DNA from: Ciona savignyi
Lineage: Eukaryota; Chordata; Ascidiacea; Phlebobranchia; Cionidae
Length of the DNA stretch: 64,000 nt
NCBI GenBank assembly: GCA_000149265.1
Contig: CH001369.1
Coordinates: forward strand, 39,155 to 103,154
Direction: 5' to 3'
Part shown: positions 34,763-46,015 of the stretch, in pieces
Numbering within the stretch: the first letter of the stretch is position 1
How the letters are laid out: each line of letters starts with the position of its first letter
Translations under genes and position numbers: made by a program
Notes under the pieces: generated by a model
The model's database searches: none
The model's input: only the letters and a program-made list of their open reading frames with translations
What the model was told of the DNA's origin: nothing

Positions 34763-35357
34763 ACCAATTGGATACACTTGTCAACAATATATATTAAAGC
34801 AAAATCGTCACTTACGTATTTTACTTTATGTTATGCAAATGTGCCTATTATAATGAACTACATAATAAGAAACAAGGCAACTAAATATTTTACCTTTACA
34901 TTAGATAAATAATTGGAAAATATTGAAAAACAAAATAACTCACGAAAAGAAAAGCTTTGCAGGAATTCATTGCTGACGAAACCTCAGATCCAAATATAAA
35001 GACCTTTCTCCAAACAAATTTTTCATCCATGTCGACCTGTAATGCAGTAATAGTATTTATTATTTTTGTAAATATCTCAAAAATCTGTAAAAAAAACAAA
35101 CTTGTGACCCGATTAAATCTATTTAATTATAATTATCATGCATATTAAATATGTAAATATGTAACTATGTAACTATGTAACTATGTAAATATGTAATTAT
35201 GTAAATTTATAAATGACTGTATAACCGTGTTTTTTTACTGATCCCCACTTATTTTGTTGTTGTATATTCGCAATATTATGTACGGCCGGAATTCCGGTTT
35301 AACGTGTATTAGTCGCCCAATAAAAAAACGTGCGTCAAAAAAAAAAAAAAAAAAAAA
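34763..35357 (+). other. LINE-2 3'UTR with ATGTAACT microsatellite and poly(A)
   Basis: Contains a 10-bp-period tract of ATGTAAATATGTAACTATG type (35147-35200). It ends with the family 3' motif GGCCGGAATTCCGG (palindromic), AATAAA (35318 region) and an A-run to 35357. Confidence 0.75.
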
Positions 35358-35443
35358 CACGTTGCACAATATTTATTGATCGTAACTTGGAAAATTACAA
35401 GAAAGAAGAAGATGGAATCGGTACCAGAACTAGAAATTATAAT
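35358..35443 (+). repeat. Right copy of the 86-bp target-site duplication
   Basis: Repeats 29298-29383. LINE-3 resumes here, so its ORF1 start (35412) is complete. Confidence 0.9.
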
Positions 35444-36776
35444 GTCGAGGTCTGTCCTGATAAAGCTCATTGGCAACATTGAGTTGATCAGCATTTCCTC
35501 GTTTATGGAAATATTCTCGGATGGCGCTGCACTCCACTACTTAGCTTTATTTGTAGAAGGAGTAATAACAGAAAATTTTAAGGTGTCTGAATTTCTTCTG
35601 ACCCTTCAAGCCGTGATAGATTTAATCAATAATGGTAATTTAGTATTCACCGGACCAAATGGAACCATAATGAATGTTGTGGCACAATTTCCTTCACCAC
35701 CCCTAGAAATTGTGACACTGTACCCTGTTCCGTGCCTTGTCTCTGAACAACGCCTGCGACAACTCATGGCGAAGTACAAATGGGGCAAGATTTACTCCTT
35801 CTATTTCGGCACGCATAGAAACTATCCTGAAATTAAAAACGGATGGTTAACTATTCGGATGTATGACATAAATATAAACAACATACCGAATGTTATAAAA
35901 GTTGGCGGTCGCTGGGTGACGATTACACGGCCTGGGGAATCACATCTCCCCCTTTGCAGATACTGCAAAGAAAGAGGCCACATGCAGCAAAAATGTCCAA
36001 AAAAGGGATTTTGCATACATTGCCAAACCTATGGGCATCTGACTCGCAGGTGCAGATCATTTTCAACCCAACCGATACTCTCCAATCCGAACCAGCCCCA
36101 ACAATCCCATCCAAGCAATAATATACCAGCAATGACAGCAGAACAAGCCAGCACCAGCCCCATACTTCGAACCTTGGAGAATGGGTGATACCAAAAACTA
36201 CCGCAAAATTAAAGCCGAACAAATCAAATAATATAATAGTTACGGAAAATCAATATGACATACTGTCATCTTTGGAACCTGTCAACACTAACCTTGGAAA
36301 TGATGCTTCGGAGGACATACATAATTCTATACGGCACTTCCGCAACGAAATCGGCGGGAAAAGAAACCTAAAATTAATCAATGTAATACTAAACGGCAAC
36401 CCAAGGGAGAAGAGAATCTATCAGATGATGATTCCTCTTCAAATGACAAGGAATCGGAGAACTTACCTTCCGATCAAATGGAAGTCGAATCACTGACCGA
36501 CGCTCAAAATGTTCAGGATGTTGAATATCCCTATAAACCTCAATCTGAAACACAACAAAAATTAGAATCAACTCAATCAGCCAAACACATGGGCATGTTC
36601 AGCTCACCGTCGTCCTCTGAAATGTCACGTGATCACTCACCGGACTCCCCGACATACCTGTCAAACCCTGACAACTCAAATGAGCCACCTCCTCTCCAAA
36701 GATCCGTTCAGGATCTAAAACAGCGGTTGAACCTAAATCAAACCACCGAGTATTCTCCAAAACGACGAAAATTTTG
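35412..36776 (+). pseudogene. LINE-3 ORF1, CCHC protein with frameshifts
   Basis: MESVPELEIIMSRSVLIKLI opens a frame to 36188 that includes two CCHC knuckles (CRYCKERGHMQQKC; CIHCQTYGHLTRRC). The Ser/Pro-rich tail continues in other frames at 36185-36496 and 36478-36776, so at least two single-base changes broke it. Homologous to the other ORF1 proteins here. Confidence 0.85.
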
Positions 36777-36846
36777 AACCTGAAAAATAACAATATTAGT
36801 GTATTGTGCACCAACCTCAACGACGACACCAGAACCCTGCCCTTCA

Positions 36847-37231
36847 ATGGAAAAGTTACGAACAAATAACAAAACTCAAAATCAATACCCCATCAAAATT
36901 GCAACGCTTAATGCTAATGGAATTACACATAAAATCACTTATATTCAAAACTACATTATACAAAATAGTATAGACTTACTGTGTTTACAAGAAGTCCATC
37001 GGGTAGACGCTGGTGTCATCTCCAAACTTCAAACACAGCTGCAATATATTGTTTTTTTTCAACACCGTAATTTCCAATGAACGACGAGATCGCTGCTTCT
37101 ATGGCACTGCGTTCATCCTAAGAAAACATATGATTAATAATTTTCAGATTACCCATACGGTGCTCGTTGAAAATCTTATTAATAGATTAATACTTAGTAA
37201 TTCTGGTATAGAAATTCATATTTTGAACTAG
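36847..37231 (+). pseudogene. LINE-3 ORF2, 5' part up to the satellite insertion
   Basis: MEKLRTNNKTQ leads to the endonuclease start IKIATLNANGITHKITYI and LLCLQEVHRV, then a frame change near 37075. Coding similarity ends exactly at EIHILN (37231), where relatives continue IYL. It resumes at about 38690. Confidence 0.82.
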
Positions 37232-38689
37232 AGAGTGTCAACCACATGTTTAACCACCACTATTTGTAAAACACATTTTGTATGCCATATATTCATGCTA
37301 CAGGTTTCCTAACCACATTTTGTATTTTATACACTGAGTATGTAGTTTGTTTCTGCAAGGATAAACGCATGGGTCCCATAGTTATCCAACCAAACTTCTG
37401 TTCAATGTGTATAAAGAATAAATGTCTTAAATTAACGAACATTTCACCACAAATGTTTTAAATTAGAGCTTCTTTTTAAGCGCTGTAGTGAAATGCCGAT
37501 TTAGTTTTTAATGGTTTCAGGGCATTCCTCTGGGTTTAGTAGAAAATATTTTGTTTTTACATATGTGGGTCATGTTACGTAACAATTCTTAAAGTTTTAA
37601 TCTGATTTGTCGACTCCTTGTTGGAGATGTCAGTGCGATAGGGCATGCCTGTCACAATCATAATTAAGAGGAACATATCTTCGTTTTTAGGGGAATTACC
37701 CTAATTAAATGTTTTCTTTCTTTTAATTGGCACAAAGTGTCTAATGGTATAATATTTCACCAAATGTGATTAAAATTAGAGCAGCCGTTCAAGCGCTATG
37801 CCCCAATAAGCTATGTTATTGGAAAAAAAACGTTTTGGTTTTTAACGTCTCAGGGAAATTCCCCTGGATTCATTAACCAAAATTTTGTTGTCTTACAAAT
37901 TTCAATGCGATTTCATAACTCCTTTTGGTAGATGTCGGGGCGACATGACATGCCTGTCACAATCATGATTTGAGAACAAATCCTATTTTTAGGGTATTTC
38001 CCTAGGTAATTTTTTAATTTCTTTTAAGTGTTAAATCAGTGACTAATGCACTTACATTCTATCCCATCTGCTTATAGTTGAAGCAGCCGTTCAAGTGCTA
38101 TGATAAAAAAAGTTAATTTTTTAGAAAAAAAAGCGTTTTGGTTTTTAACGTCCCAGGGGAATTCCCCTGGATTTAACACCTAAACTTTAGATTTTTGCCT
38201 ATCTAAACCATGTTGTCTAAAAAAATGTCAAATTTTCATTGCGATTCTATTACTCCTTTTGGTAGATGTCGGGTCCACAAATCATACCTGTCACAATCAT
38301 GGTTTAGGTATAAATCTCCATATTTAGGGTATTTCCTTAAGTAATTTTTTTATTTCTTCTAGGTGTTAAATCAGTGACTAATTCACTTACATTCCAGCAA
38401 ATCTAACTCAAATTGGAGCAGGCGTTTAAGCGCTATGCCCCAAAAAGCTAAATTTTTGAAAAAAAAAATATCGTTTTGGTTTTTATCGTCCCTGGGGAAT
38501 TCCCCTTGATTTATCACCCAAAATTTTAGTTTCTGCATATTTAGACCATCAAATTACCAAGTTTTACTGTTATTCCATTACCCCTTTTGGTAGATGTTAG
38601 GTACACAAGCCCATGCCTGTCAAGCGTTTAATGAAAAAAAAAAGAAAAAAAAAAAACGGACAAAATACAATATGTGTCCGATTATTGAG
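37232..38689 (+). mobile_element. Satellite-unit element inserted in LINE-3 ORF2
   Basis: Interrupts ORF2 between EIHILN and IYFPCGNLNRNKRSDL. The first 200 bp are unique. Then four units follow at 306-333 bp spacing (ggtagatgtc-type landmarks at 37622, 37928, 38261, 38589), each with a gggaattccc palindrome and the motif CAAGCGCTATG. The last unit switches from CCTGTCACAATCATG to CCTGTCAAGCGTTT, an A-rich tail (38628-38656) and a 6-bp CGGACA/TGTCCG hairpin. The same 3' switch ends every other copy in the window. Confidence 0.75.
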
Positions 38690-41600
38690 GAAAAATAATA
38701 TCTACTTTCCTTGTGGCAATCTTAATAGAAACAAGCGATCAGACCTGATAAATATAATGAAGAGTAATATTTCCCCCTCGGCATGGTCAAGATACATAGT
38801 GTATGGGAGATTTTAACATGGTTACTAGTCAACTTGATCTGAAGGATACATCTGATATGCGCACAAAAAGTGATAGACAATGCTAGATGCAATTAGAAAA
38901 AGAAAAACAATAAGTCGACGCTTTTCGCCATATTCATAAATTCGACATTTGTTTTTCTCGCATCACGCCGCGGTCTGCATCTCGCATTGATCGCATTTAT
39001 ATAAGTAAAATCTCACTGGCCTGCTAACCCGATACACGCATGTTCGCAATTTCTTCAGCGATCATAATAATTGCCCAATACTGTCCTTGCAAATAGAAAA
39101 TTCAAAGCGCTGTGACAATCATTTTATAAAATTAATAACTCTATTTTATGCAACGTTGATCTCATTTAAAATATGACAAATTCCTGGTTAAATTGGAGAT
39201 TTATGAGACAAAAATACCCGAATATTTTAATGTGGTGGGATGATGGTAAAACAATGATTAAAAACATTGCTAATAATTTTACTGAAGGGAAATCTCGTAA
39301 AGAAAAACAAATACGAAACTGCGGTTCAAAACCTCCTAAATCACCAACGTCAACCAGAGACAACGAATCGCAACAAATCGATAGATATTCTTAAAAACAA
39401 TATACAAATATATGAAAGTGGCATTAGCACCGGAGCCTTAATACGATCAAAGGTAAAACACTGCGACTCGGACGAAACAATGTCAAAGGATTTTTTTGCC
39501 TGTGAACGTCAACGACAAAAGCGTAATTCTATCTATCAAGTTCTAAGCAATATTGGTAATCCTACTTTAAATGAATCGGAAACTTTTAGCTGTGCGTTGA
39601 ACAATTTTATACAAACTTATGGGGTGTCACTCCATCTACAATTTCCCCACTAGAGTATTTACGCGAATTAACGCCTGTTGATTTCGAAGAACATTTCCAG
39701 GCCGTTAGCAAACCAATCGACGTTAATGAAATTAAATCGGCTTTAAACTCCATGAATAATAATAGCTCGCCTGGTTGTGACGGTTTAAGCTACATGATAT
39801 ACAAAAAGTTATTCTCGATTATTAAATACGATATGGAAGACGTATAAAATAACATTTTTTTAAAAGGTTCGCTATCTGATAGTATGAAAACTGCCATTGT
39901 CAAACTCGTCTATAAAAAAGATGAAAACTTGGATCTAAAACCTGGAGGCCGATCTCTCTTTTGAATTGTGACTACAAAATTCTCAGCAAAATTCTTAGTA
40001 ATCGATTTGATTTAATAATCAATAAAATTATTAGTAAAAATCAAAAATGTGGAATAAAAGGGCGACAAATAAACGACGCGCTTTATAACATTCAAGCTGC
40101 GATTGATTCTTCCAAAATATTTCGAAAAGATTTAACGATCATCGCAGTTGACTTCGAGAAGCCGTTTGATCGATGCGACCCCCTATTTGTTGTGAAAATA
40201 TGTGAAAAACTTAATATACCAAAATACCTTATAACATGGATTACGATCATGTATCGCAATATTAACAGTCACATTGAGGTCAATGGTACATTTACGCGAA
40301 AAATTAATATCAAACGAGGGATAAGGCAGGGTTGTCCACTCAGCATGGTTCTTTTTCTCATCAGCATGGAAGTGTTAACGCGTAAGCTTCAAAATAACCA
40401 GTCTATAATAGGATATCGTTTAAATAACGTTGAAATAAAAACCGAACAATACGCTGACGATTTGACTATTTTCTCCGGACACAAATCTTCCTTCGCTCCT
40501 ATTTTTCATGAATTAATAGAGTATGAACGTGTCTCTGATCAGAAAATAAATCTCACAAATACAAAATAATAAGCAATGACCCAACTTCGGTGCGTGAACT
40601 GGAATATGTGTGTCCCCAAATCTCCCTAGTGTCCACTGTTAAAATCCTCAGTATTTTCTTTAATCTTTCCAATTGCTGTCTGGATCAGAATTGGGAACGA
40701 TGCAAAAGCAAAGTTCTAAACGTATTAAACATTAATAAGCGACGGCAGTTGACCCTTCGGGAAAAAGGCAATTTCAAATACCTTGGTTTTACCTATAGTT
40801 AATTCCATTGGTGCTATATTGCCAATACCAAAAAGTCTATTAAACCAACTAAATTTCGCCATTTACAAGTTTATATGGTACCCGTCCGCTTTCGAATTAA
40901 TGCGACGTGGAAAATTATGTGCTACCTACGTGAACGGCGGGCTTCAATTTCCTGATTTAAAAATTAAACTCGATGCTCTTAAAGCGACCCGTCTTTTTAA
41001 TCTTAAAAATATCCATGTACTGTCCGAAGTGTGGCACGAGTGGGCTCGCTTTAATTTAGGTTCGAACATGATTTTAATCAATCCACTCCTTTATACTAAC
41101 AGTCTCCCTAACACAACCTTTCCCGATTCAATTTACCGATGTATTCGTCACGTTTTTCTACAATTAAAACGCAACGAATTTAACTGGGAAAATGGAAGTC
41201 TGCGAGATATTTATCAATTGCTTCTGTCTACAAATGATAACTCCACGGAAATTGAATTTAATAATCTTAGAATCGCATGGAAAGACATATCGTTACAGAG
41301 AAAGTCCTTACGTCAATTTTTCTCCAATTTTGAACGGTATTTGTCATATAAGATAGCACACAGCATTATACCTCATGGCGACTGGTTTCGCTCTCATAAC
41401 ATAATTAACGTTTGGGGTAATAAAATATAATATCCGTAATTGTAAATTCTGCTTTAGCAATGAAGACAATTTCAAGCATCTATTTCTGTTTTGCGATGTG
41501 ATAAGGCAAATTATAGAAAATATATATCGATTCGCCAATGATATATCTACAATGCAATATGCAAAAAATAATTGTATAATTATGTACAATGTTGGTGATG

Positions 41601-41800
41601 TCTGACAGAAAAAAGAGATTCTAAACGGAGACTGGACAGTAGCAATTCTTATATGTGAAATAACACAGAGTTTGCAAGGAAAACCTTGTGGGTGGTTAAA
41701 ACAAAACTAAAATTATCTGTTCGGCAACTTCTGTCAAAATACGATCTGAAATATGTGTATGAAAATTTACGATTACGTTCTGATTTTAACCCATATTAAA
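38690..41800 (+). pseudogene. LINE-3 ORF2, 3' part: endonuclease end, RT, C-terminus
   Basis: Segments in changing frames: GDFNMVTSQLDLKD near 38810, SDHNNCP near 39060, ILMWWDDGKTMIKN near 39225, the RT core 39960-40569 (NCDYKILSKILSNRFDLI, TIIAVDFEKPFD, IRQGCPLSMVLFLIS, catalytic YADD), then 40783-41430 and a tail ending LRLRSDFNPY-stop near 41800. Many indels make it the oldest LINE here, which fits its being the host of the nested insertions. Confidence 0.85.
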
Positions 41801-41841
41801 CTGTAAAATTGACTTGAATGGAACATGTTTGTAAATATGTA

Positions 41842-43626
41842 CACTGGCGCCGAACGCGGGTATGCATAGTACGCCAGCCTACCCTGGCATTTTGCCAGGG
41901 TATGCAGCATCACCTGATTTTACGCGTTTCGATCATCAGATCGTCTACAGTACTTGCCTGTCTGTACTACAACGCAAGACATACAAGCGTCGCAATGGGA
42001 GAACAACGCGTTTTTTGTGTCTACATAACTATATACACGGTAAAACCCAGTGCTGTGCCGATCAGAATTTTTCACGATCATCTGACGCGAAAATGCAAGC
42101 TATGAAAGAAATATAGTTTTACTTCACAGCTATAAAGGGATTAATTAAACTGTTATTTACACTTCTTAACTGCAGAGATTAGGCTTAAGCTAAAGCTTAA
42201 AACATTTTAATTTTTTATACGGTTTGTGGTATAACGTATAATATATATATGCATTGTTATAATCGATATATAGCGTATTGCGTATATATTTGGTCGCACT
42301 TTTGCTGTGATTATACAGGGGCGATTGCGTCAATGAAACAACAACTTAAGAAACAACCAGGCGTTTTTATAAGATATTTAAAGATATATTCCAAGCATAA
42401 GTTTTATATTCGGTAGCGAGTGTTTAATGACATTTAGGAAAGCTAATCCGTTTCTTTTAACCCACGTTATTAAGCGCGTAGCATGTAAGTAGGAGGATTC
42501 TTTGGCCTTGGTCCAACTTGCACCTGGCCGAAATGAGTAGACGCATGCATCTTTTTGATGACTCGTGCGAACGCTCGAAGCGCACGCTAATGATAAGAGA
42601 GAGTAATCTAATGTTTCTTTAGTATAAACAATCTGTTAAAACTTATTTTACGCATTTCACTCAATTAAAATTTTCTGGATTAAAAATGTGATTTATTGTT
42701 GTTTGCATGATTTAGTTTTACAGAATGATTAATTAGATGCGTAATGCCCTGTTGAATCTATGCCTGCCCTAACTTAATTGATTTTAAACTACTTTTTAGG
42801 TACGTCTTTAGTTGCGGAGATCATTTGATTTCCCAGACGCGCACATACACCTTTGGAATATAACATTTGTTTCACCAATTATTTCACGCGAGTAACGAAA
42901 GTCGAATGGTTTACGTCGGGACGATTAAATTATTTTATAATCGGTCCTTTGGCTGCAATCCGGACGGTTATAATATAACCTAACCGGAAGCTAAGGAATT
43001 TTTATAGGATTGGATGAGCTATAAACATTTATACAAGCTTAATAAAGAGGCGTACAACAACCACTGGCAACTATAATATCTTATAATCTAATTAGGAGTC
43101 TAAAGGAACTCATAATACCAGAGCACCTAATACGCGTAGTGCGTTTCTCCTTACCGAAAGCGCTATCGTGCGAAGACGTCCGAACTATCGTGCGAAGACG
43201 TCCGAACATTTTTTAAAGTGAGAGCTCGGAAGACAACTTGCTTTTTTATTGCATCGCTTTTCGTGGCAATGAAAGAGTCATTACCCTAAATACAAGTTGT
43301 AGTCTAAAGTTAACATTGCAATACAAGAAAAGTTTATGCAATTTATTCACTCATTTTAATTTGTTTTTAGCTGGAGATTTTATTGCAATCAGCGCGACGA
43401 ACGCGAGGGCTCTAAATTATTAAATAAAACTTTTACTAATCATGCCTAATCGGTACCAGCTCGAATTTTTTTACCAGCTCGAAACGTTAAGAGTCTAATT
43501 TGAAATGTCCAAGAAACGCATTCCAGGGCAATTAAATGTTAAAAAAAAAATTTGCGGCGCCGGGCGCGAAATTGATTTTCTCCCAACCATCGCATACCCT
43601 GGCTTTTCATACGTTCGGCGCGCCTG
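41842..43626. mobile_element. hAT-like non-autonomous element (same family as 12986-15052)
   Basis: Ends CACTGGCGCCGAACG and, inverted, CAGGCGCGCCGAACG (12 of 15), with a perfect 8-bp target duplication AATATGTA (41834-41841 and 43627-43634). Left subterminal hairpin TACCCTGGC...GCCAGGGTA, with 'ataccctggc' near the right end. The interior matches the 12986 element at several blocks (for example 42480-42560 with 13160-13260, and 43130-43230 with 14650-14740). No transposase frame. Confidence 0.85.
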
Positions 43627-43688
43627 AATATGTATATATGTAATTATACTTTTTATTGCGCAATGTATTTATTAGCTATTGGGCTTAA

Positions 43689-44768
43689 CTCTTTCACTCC
43701 CGGCCAAATGCATTAATTTAAACATGCTGTCCCGCAGTGTTTTTTACAATTTTTGGTCATTTTCAAATTAGCACAGTTTTTCTCAAATTTATGCTATGAC
43801 TTAATTTTTAGTATGGTTGGAAAGATAATTTATCCCTCTTTTAAACAAACCGCACACCTAGAATCTACCTCCAATAAAGAATATATTATGTAAACTTTAG
43901 TGAACACCACTTTTTATGTAAAGAAAATTCTGCTCGACTTTGAAAATTTTGAGGTGCACTGACAAACGAAATACTCACTAATTATTGGTATGCCCAAATG
44001 ATATGAAAATTGGAATGTAGATTGTCTAATAGTTTTTGTACTCAGGAAAATTAAACTGTATTTGTATCTTCAGTAGTTTTTTTACTATTCCTAATTGAAA
44101 TTTTCCTTTATTCTAACTATATTATGAAAAATTGAACCAAAACGCATTGAAGTTTTTAGTTTTGTAGAACTAAAATAGTAAAAAGTATAAATAAGAACAG
44201 TGAAGGAAGTGTAAAAAGGGCATACAAAAGCAAACAAACACAAATACTATATCCAATATTCTTCAAAGCAGGGCACACCGAACTAGCTAGTCTCGCCGCC
44301 TTTTTCTTTATCGTGCGCTCAGCAGGCCCAGCTGGATTCATGCTTTGGTGAACACGAAGCATAAACGCCTGCTGCGAAAACGTCACCAACGCTCTCCTTT
44401 TTTTCTCAACGGCACGAAATTCACAGAGAATGTAAAGAAAGACTTGCTTGACAAAAAGAGCCTTTCCGCAAGTTAACGCGACTCCTATTGGCTGAGTTAG
44501 TCACTTGTAAATTCGTGTAAAATCGATAGAAATAAGAGGCGAAGCCTTGAAAAAGAAAGGCTATCACTCCTCGCATTTTTAATATTTCTCCACGAAAATT
44601 ACAGAGAATAAAATATAGGGTTTCCTTGATCGAAAGAGCCATAGCTGAGGTCTCTACCATTACGCATTGCAGAGAAATCGTTTTTTAGATTTGTATCCAT
44701 TTATGTACAGGCGGGATACCATGTTTTCCCACCAACTCGCCATATATGGCGAGTTGGGACGGAAAGAG
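43689..44768. mobile_element. piggyBac-like non-autonomous element, TTAA-flanked
   Basis: Flanked by TTAA at 43685-43688 and 44769-44772. Ends CTCTTTCACTCCCGGC and, inverted, CTCTTTCCGTCCCAAC (12 of 16). A 26-bp perfect palindrome (44732-44757, centre GCCATATATGGC) lies 11 bp inside the right end. The TTAA target and CYCTTT-type ends suggest piggyBac, with Kolobok as an alternative. The 1.08-kb interior holds a degenerate internal duplication near 44405-44460 and 44585-44640, and no transposase. Confidence 0.75.
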
Positions 44769-45177
44769 TTAAGATATCTAAGGACAAAAATCACATTTTG
44801 GCCTACAAAATGACTAACCTGAAATTATAATAGCAGGTCTTCTGTTTGGCGGGATGTTTCTTAATCATTCTCTTTCCAGTACGTCATCGATTTTCCTTGA
44901 AAAACACATCATATTGATTAACACCTCTTCAGAGTCACGTTTCCCATGGACTTGTGCGTAAAATCGCTATTCTTGTGCATGTAATCGCTGTTGTATTATA
45001 TTTCAATCGTTATTTTTCTGCCGGTTTTCCGGTACTTGTGTACATATGTCATGCCAATAAAAAAAAAATAAAAAAAAAAAAAAAAAAAATTTCACAAAAA
45101 TTGTTGAAACTTTTTTGTATTTTTGTTTTGAAAAGTTTCACCAACAATGAACAACCACACATGACACCATGGACAAC

Positions 45178-45374
45178 CTGAATATGCCGCGTTGGTCTTC
45201 ATATCGTCAACGTCAATCGCCACTTGCGCTCCTGAGATGATTGTCTGGCACTCCCGGTGGTCAAACATCCGCAACCACTCGATGGAGATTACGTCAGAGA
45301 GTCCCTCACGAAATCGGTCAACCGCGACTCGCATTTGAATGTTGAGTTTGTAGTTGGATAGTAGATGGATGTAT
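45178..45374 (-). CDS. ube3c: UBE3C-like HECT domain exon (hinge region)
   Basis: A 197-nt exon, phase 2 to 1. It encodes YIHLLSNYKLNIQMRVAVD, RFREGLSDVISIEWLRMFD, HRECQTIISGAQVAIDVDDM and KTNAAYSG, the HECT region ahead of the C-lobe. IEWLRMFD and ISGAQV match UBE3C better than UBE3B, as far as I recall the families. Acceptor 'atctacaag'; donor 'TCAG|gttgtc'. It joins in frame to 21084-21214. Upstream its phase does not fit the exon ending at 48052, so one short exon is missing between them. Confidence 0.87.
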
Positions 45375-46015
45375 CTTGTAGATATAAGATATCTATAAAC
45401 CTTTTTATATATTGGATATCTTGTTACAAATTGATTCGCAGTTTAATTTTTAAGATATCTATGAACCTCATAATATACAAGATATCTATGAATCTCGTAA
45501 TATATAAGATATCTATAAATTTCGTAACATATAAGATATCTATGAATCGCGTAATATATAAGATATCTATGAATCTCGTAATATATAAGATATATATAAA
45601 TCTCGTAATATATAAGATATCTATAAATCTAAAAATATATAAGATATGTATGAATCTTATAATACATATTATATCTATGAATCTCATAATATATAAGATA
45701 TCTATGAATCTCGTAATATATAAGATATCTATGAATCTCGTAATATATAAGATATCTATGAATCTCGTAATATATAAGATATCTATAAATCTCGTAATAT
45801 ATAAGATATCTATAAATCTAAAAATATATGATATCTATGAATCTTATAATATATAAGATATCTATGAATCTCATGATATATAAGATATCTATGAATCTCA
45901 TAATATATAAGATGTCTATGAATCTCATAATATATAAGATATCTATGAATCTTATAATACATAATATATCTATGAAGCTCATGATGTATAAGATATCTAT
46001 GATTCTCATTAAATT
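45375..46015. repeat. 27-bp tandem array abutting the exon acceptor
   Basis: About 23 units of 27 bp (AATCTCGTAATATATAAG plus ATATCTATG). Because 27 is a multiple of three, frames stay open on both strands (163 codons plus, two minus frames), giving periodic peptides that are not genes. The array reaches the 3' splice site of the exon at 45374, whose 'atatcttatatctacaag' acceptor is itself array-like. Confidence 0.9.

Larger units (their letters stand above)
29384..35357 (+). mobile_element. LINE-2 copy inserted into LINE-3
   Basis: A 5.97-kb LINE: 5'UTR, ORF1 from 30025, a 792-N gap, ORF2 31592-34762, 3'UTR with AATAAA, and an A-tail ending at 35357. It is flanked by an 86-bp target duplication. 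Sequence is very close to LINE-1. As assembled it has one nonsense codon in ORF1 and a few frame breaks in ORF2. Confidence 0.92.
29025..45089 (+). mobile_element. LINE-3 copy, expanded by four nested insertions
   Basis: One LINE stretched over 16 kb. The 5'UTR is at 29025-29383, ORF1 at 35412-36776, ORF2 at 36847-37231 resuming at about 38690-41800, and the 3'UTR fragments at 41801-41841, 43635-43688 and 44773-45057, with an A-tail at 45058-45089. The interruptions are LINE-2, a satellite element, a hAT-like and a piggyBac-like element, each with its own boundaries. The 3' end reads GCCGGTTTTCCGGTACTTG...GCCAATAAAA, like the other LINEs. Its relatives are LINE-4 and, more distantly, LINE-1/-2. 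Confidence 0.82.
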
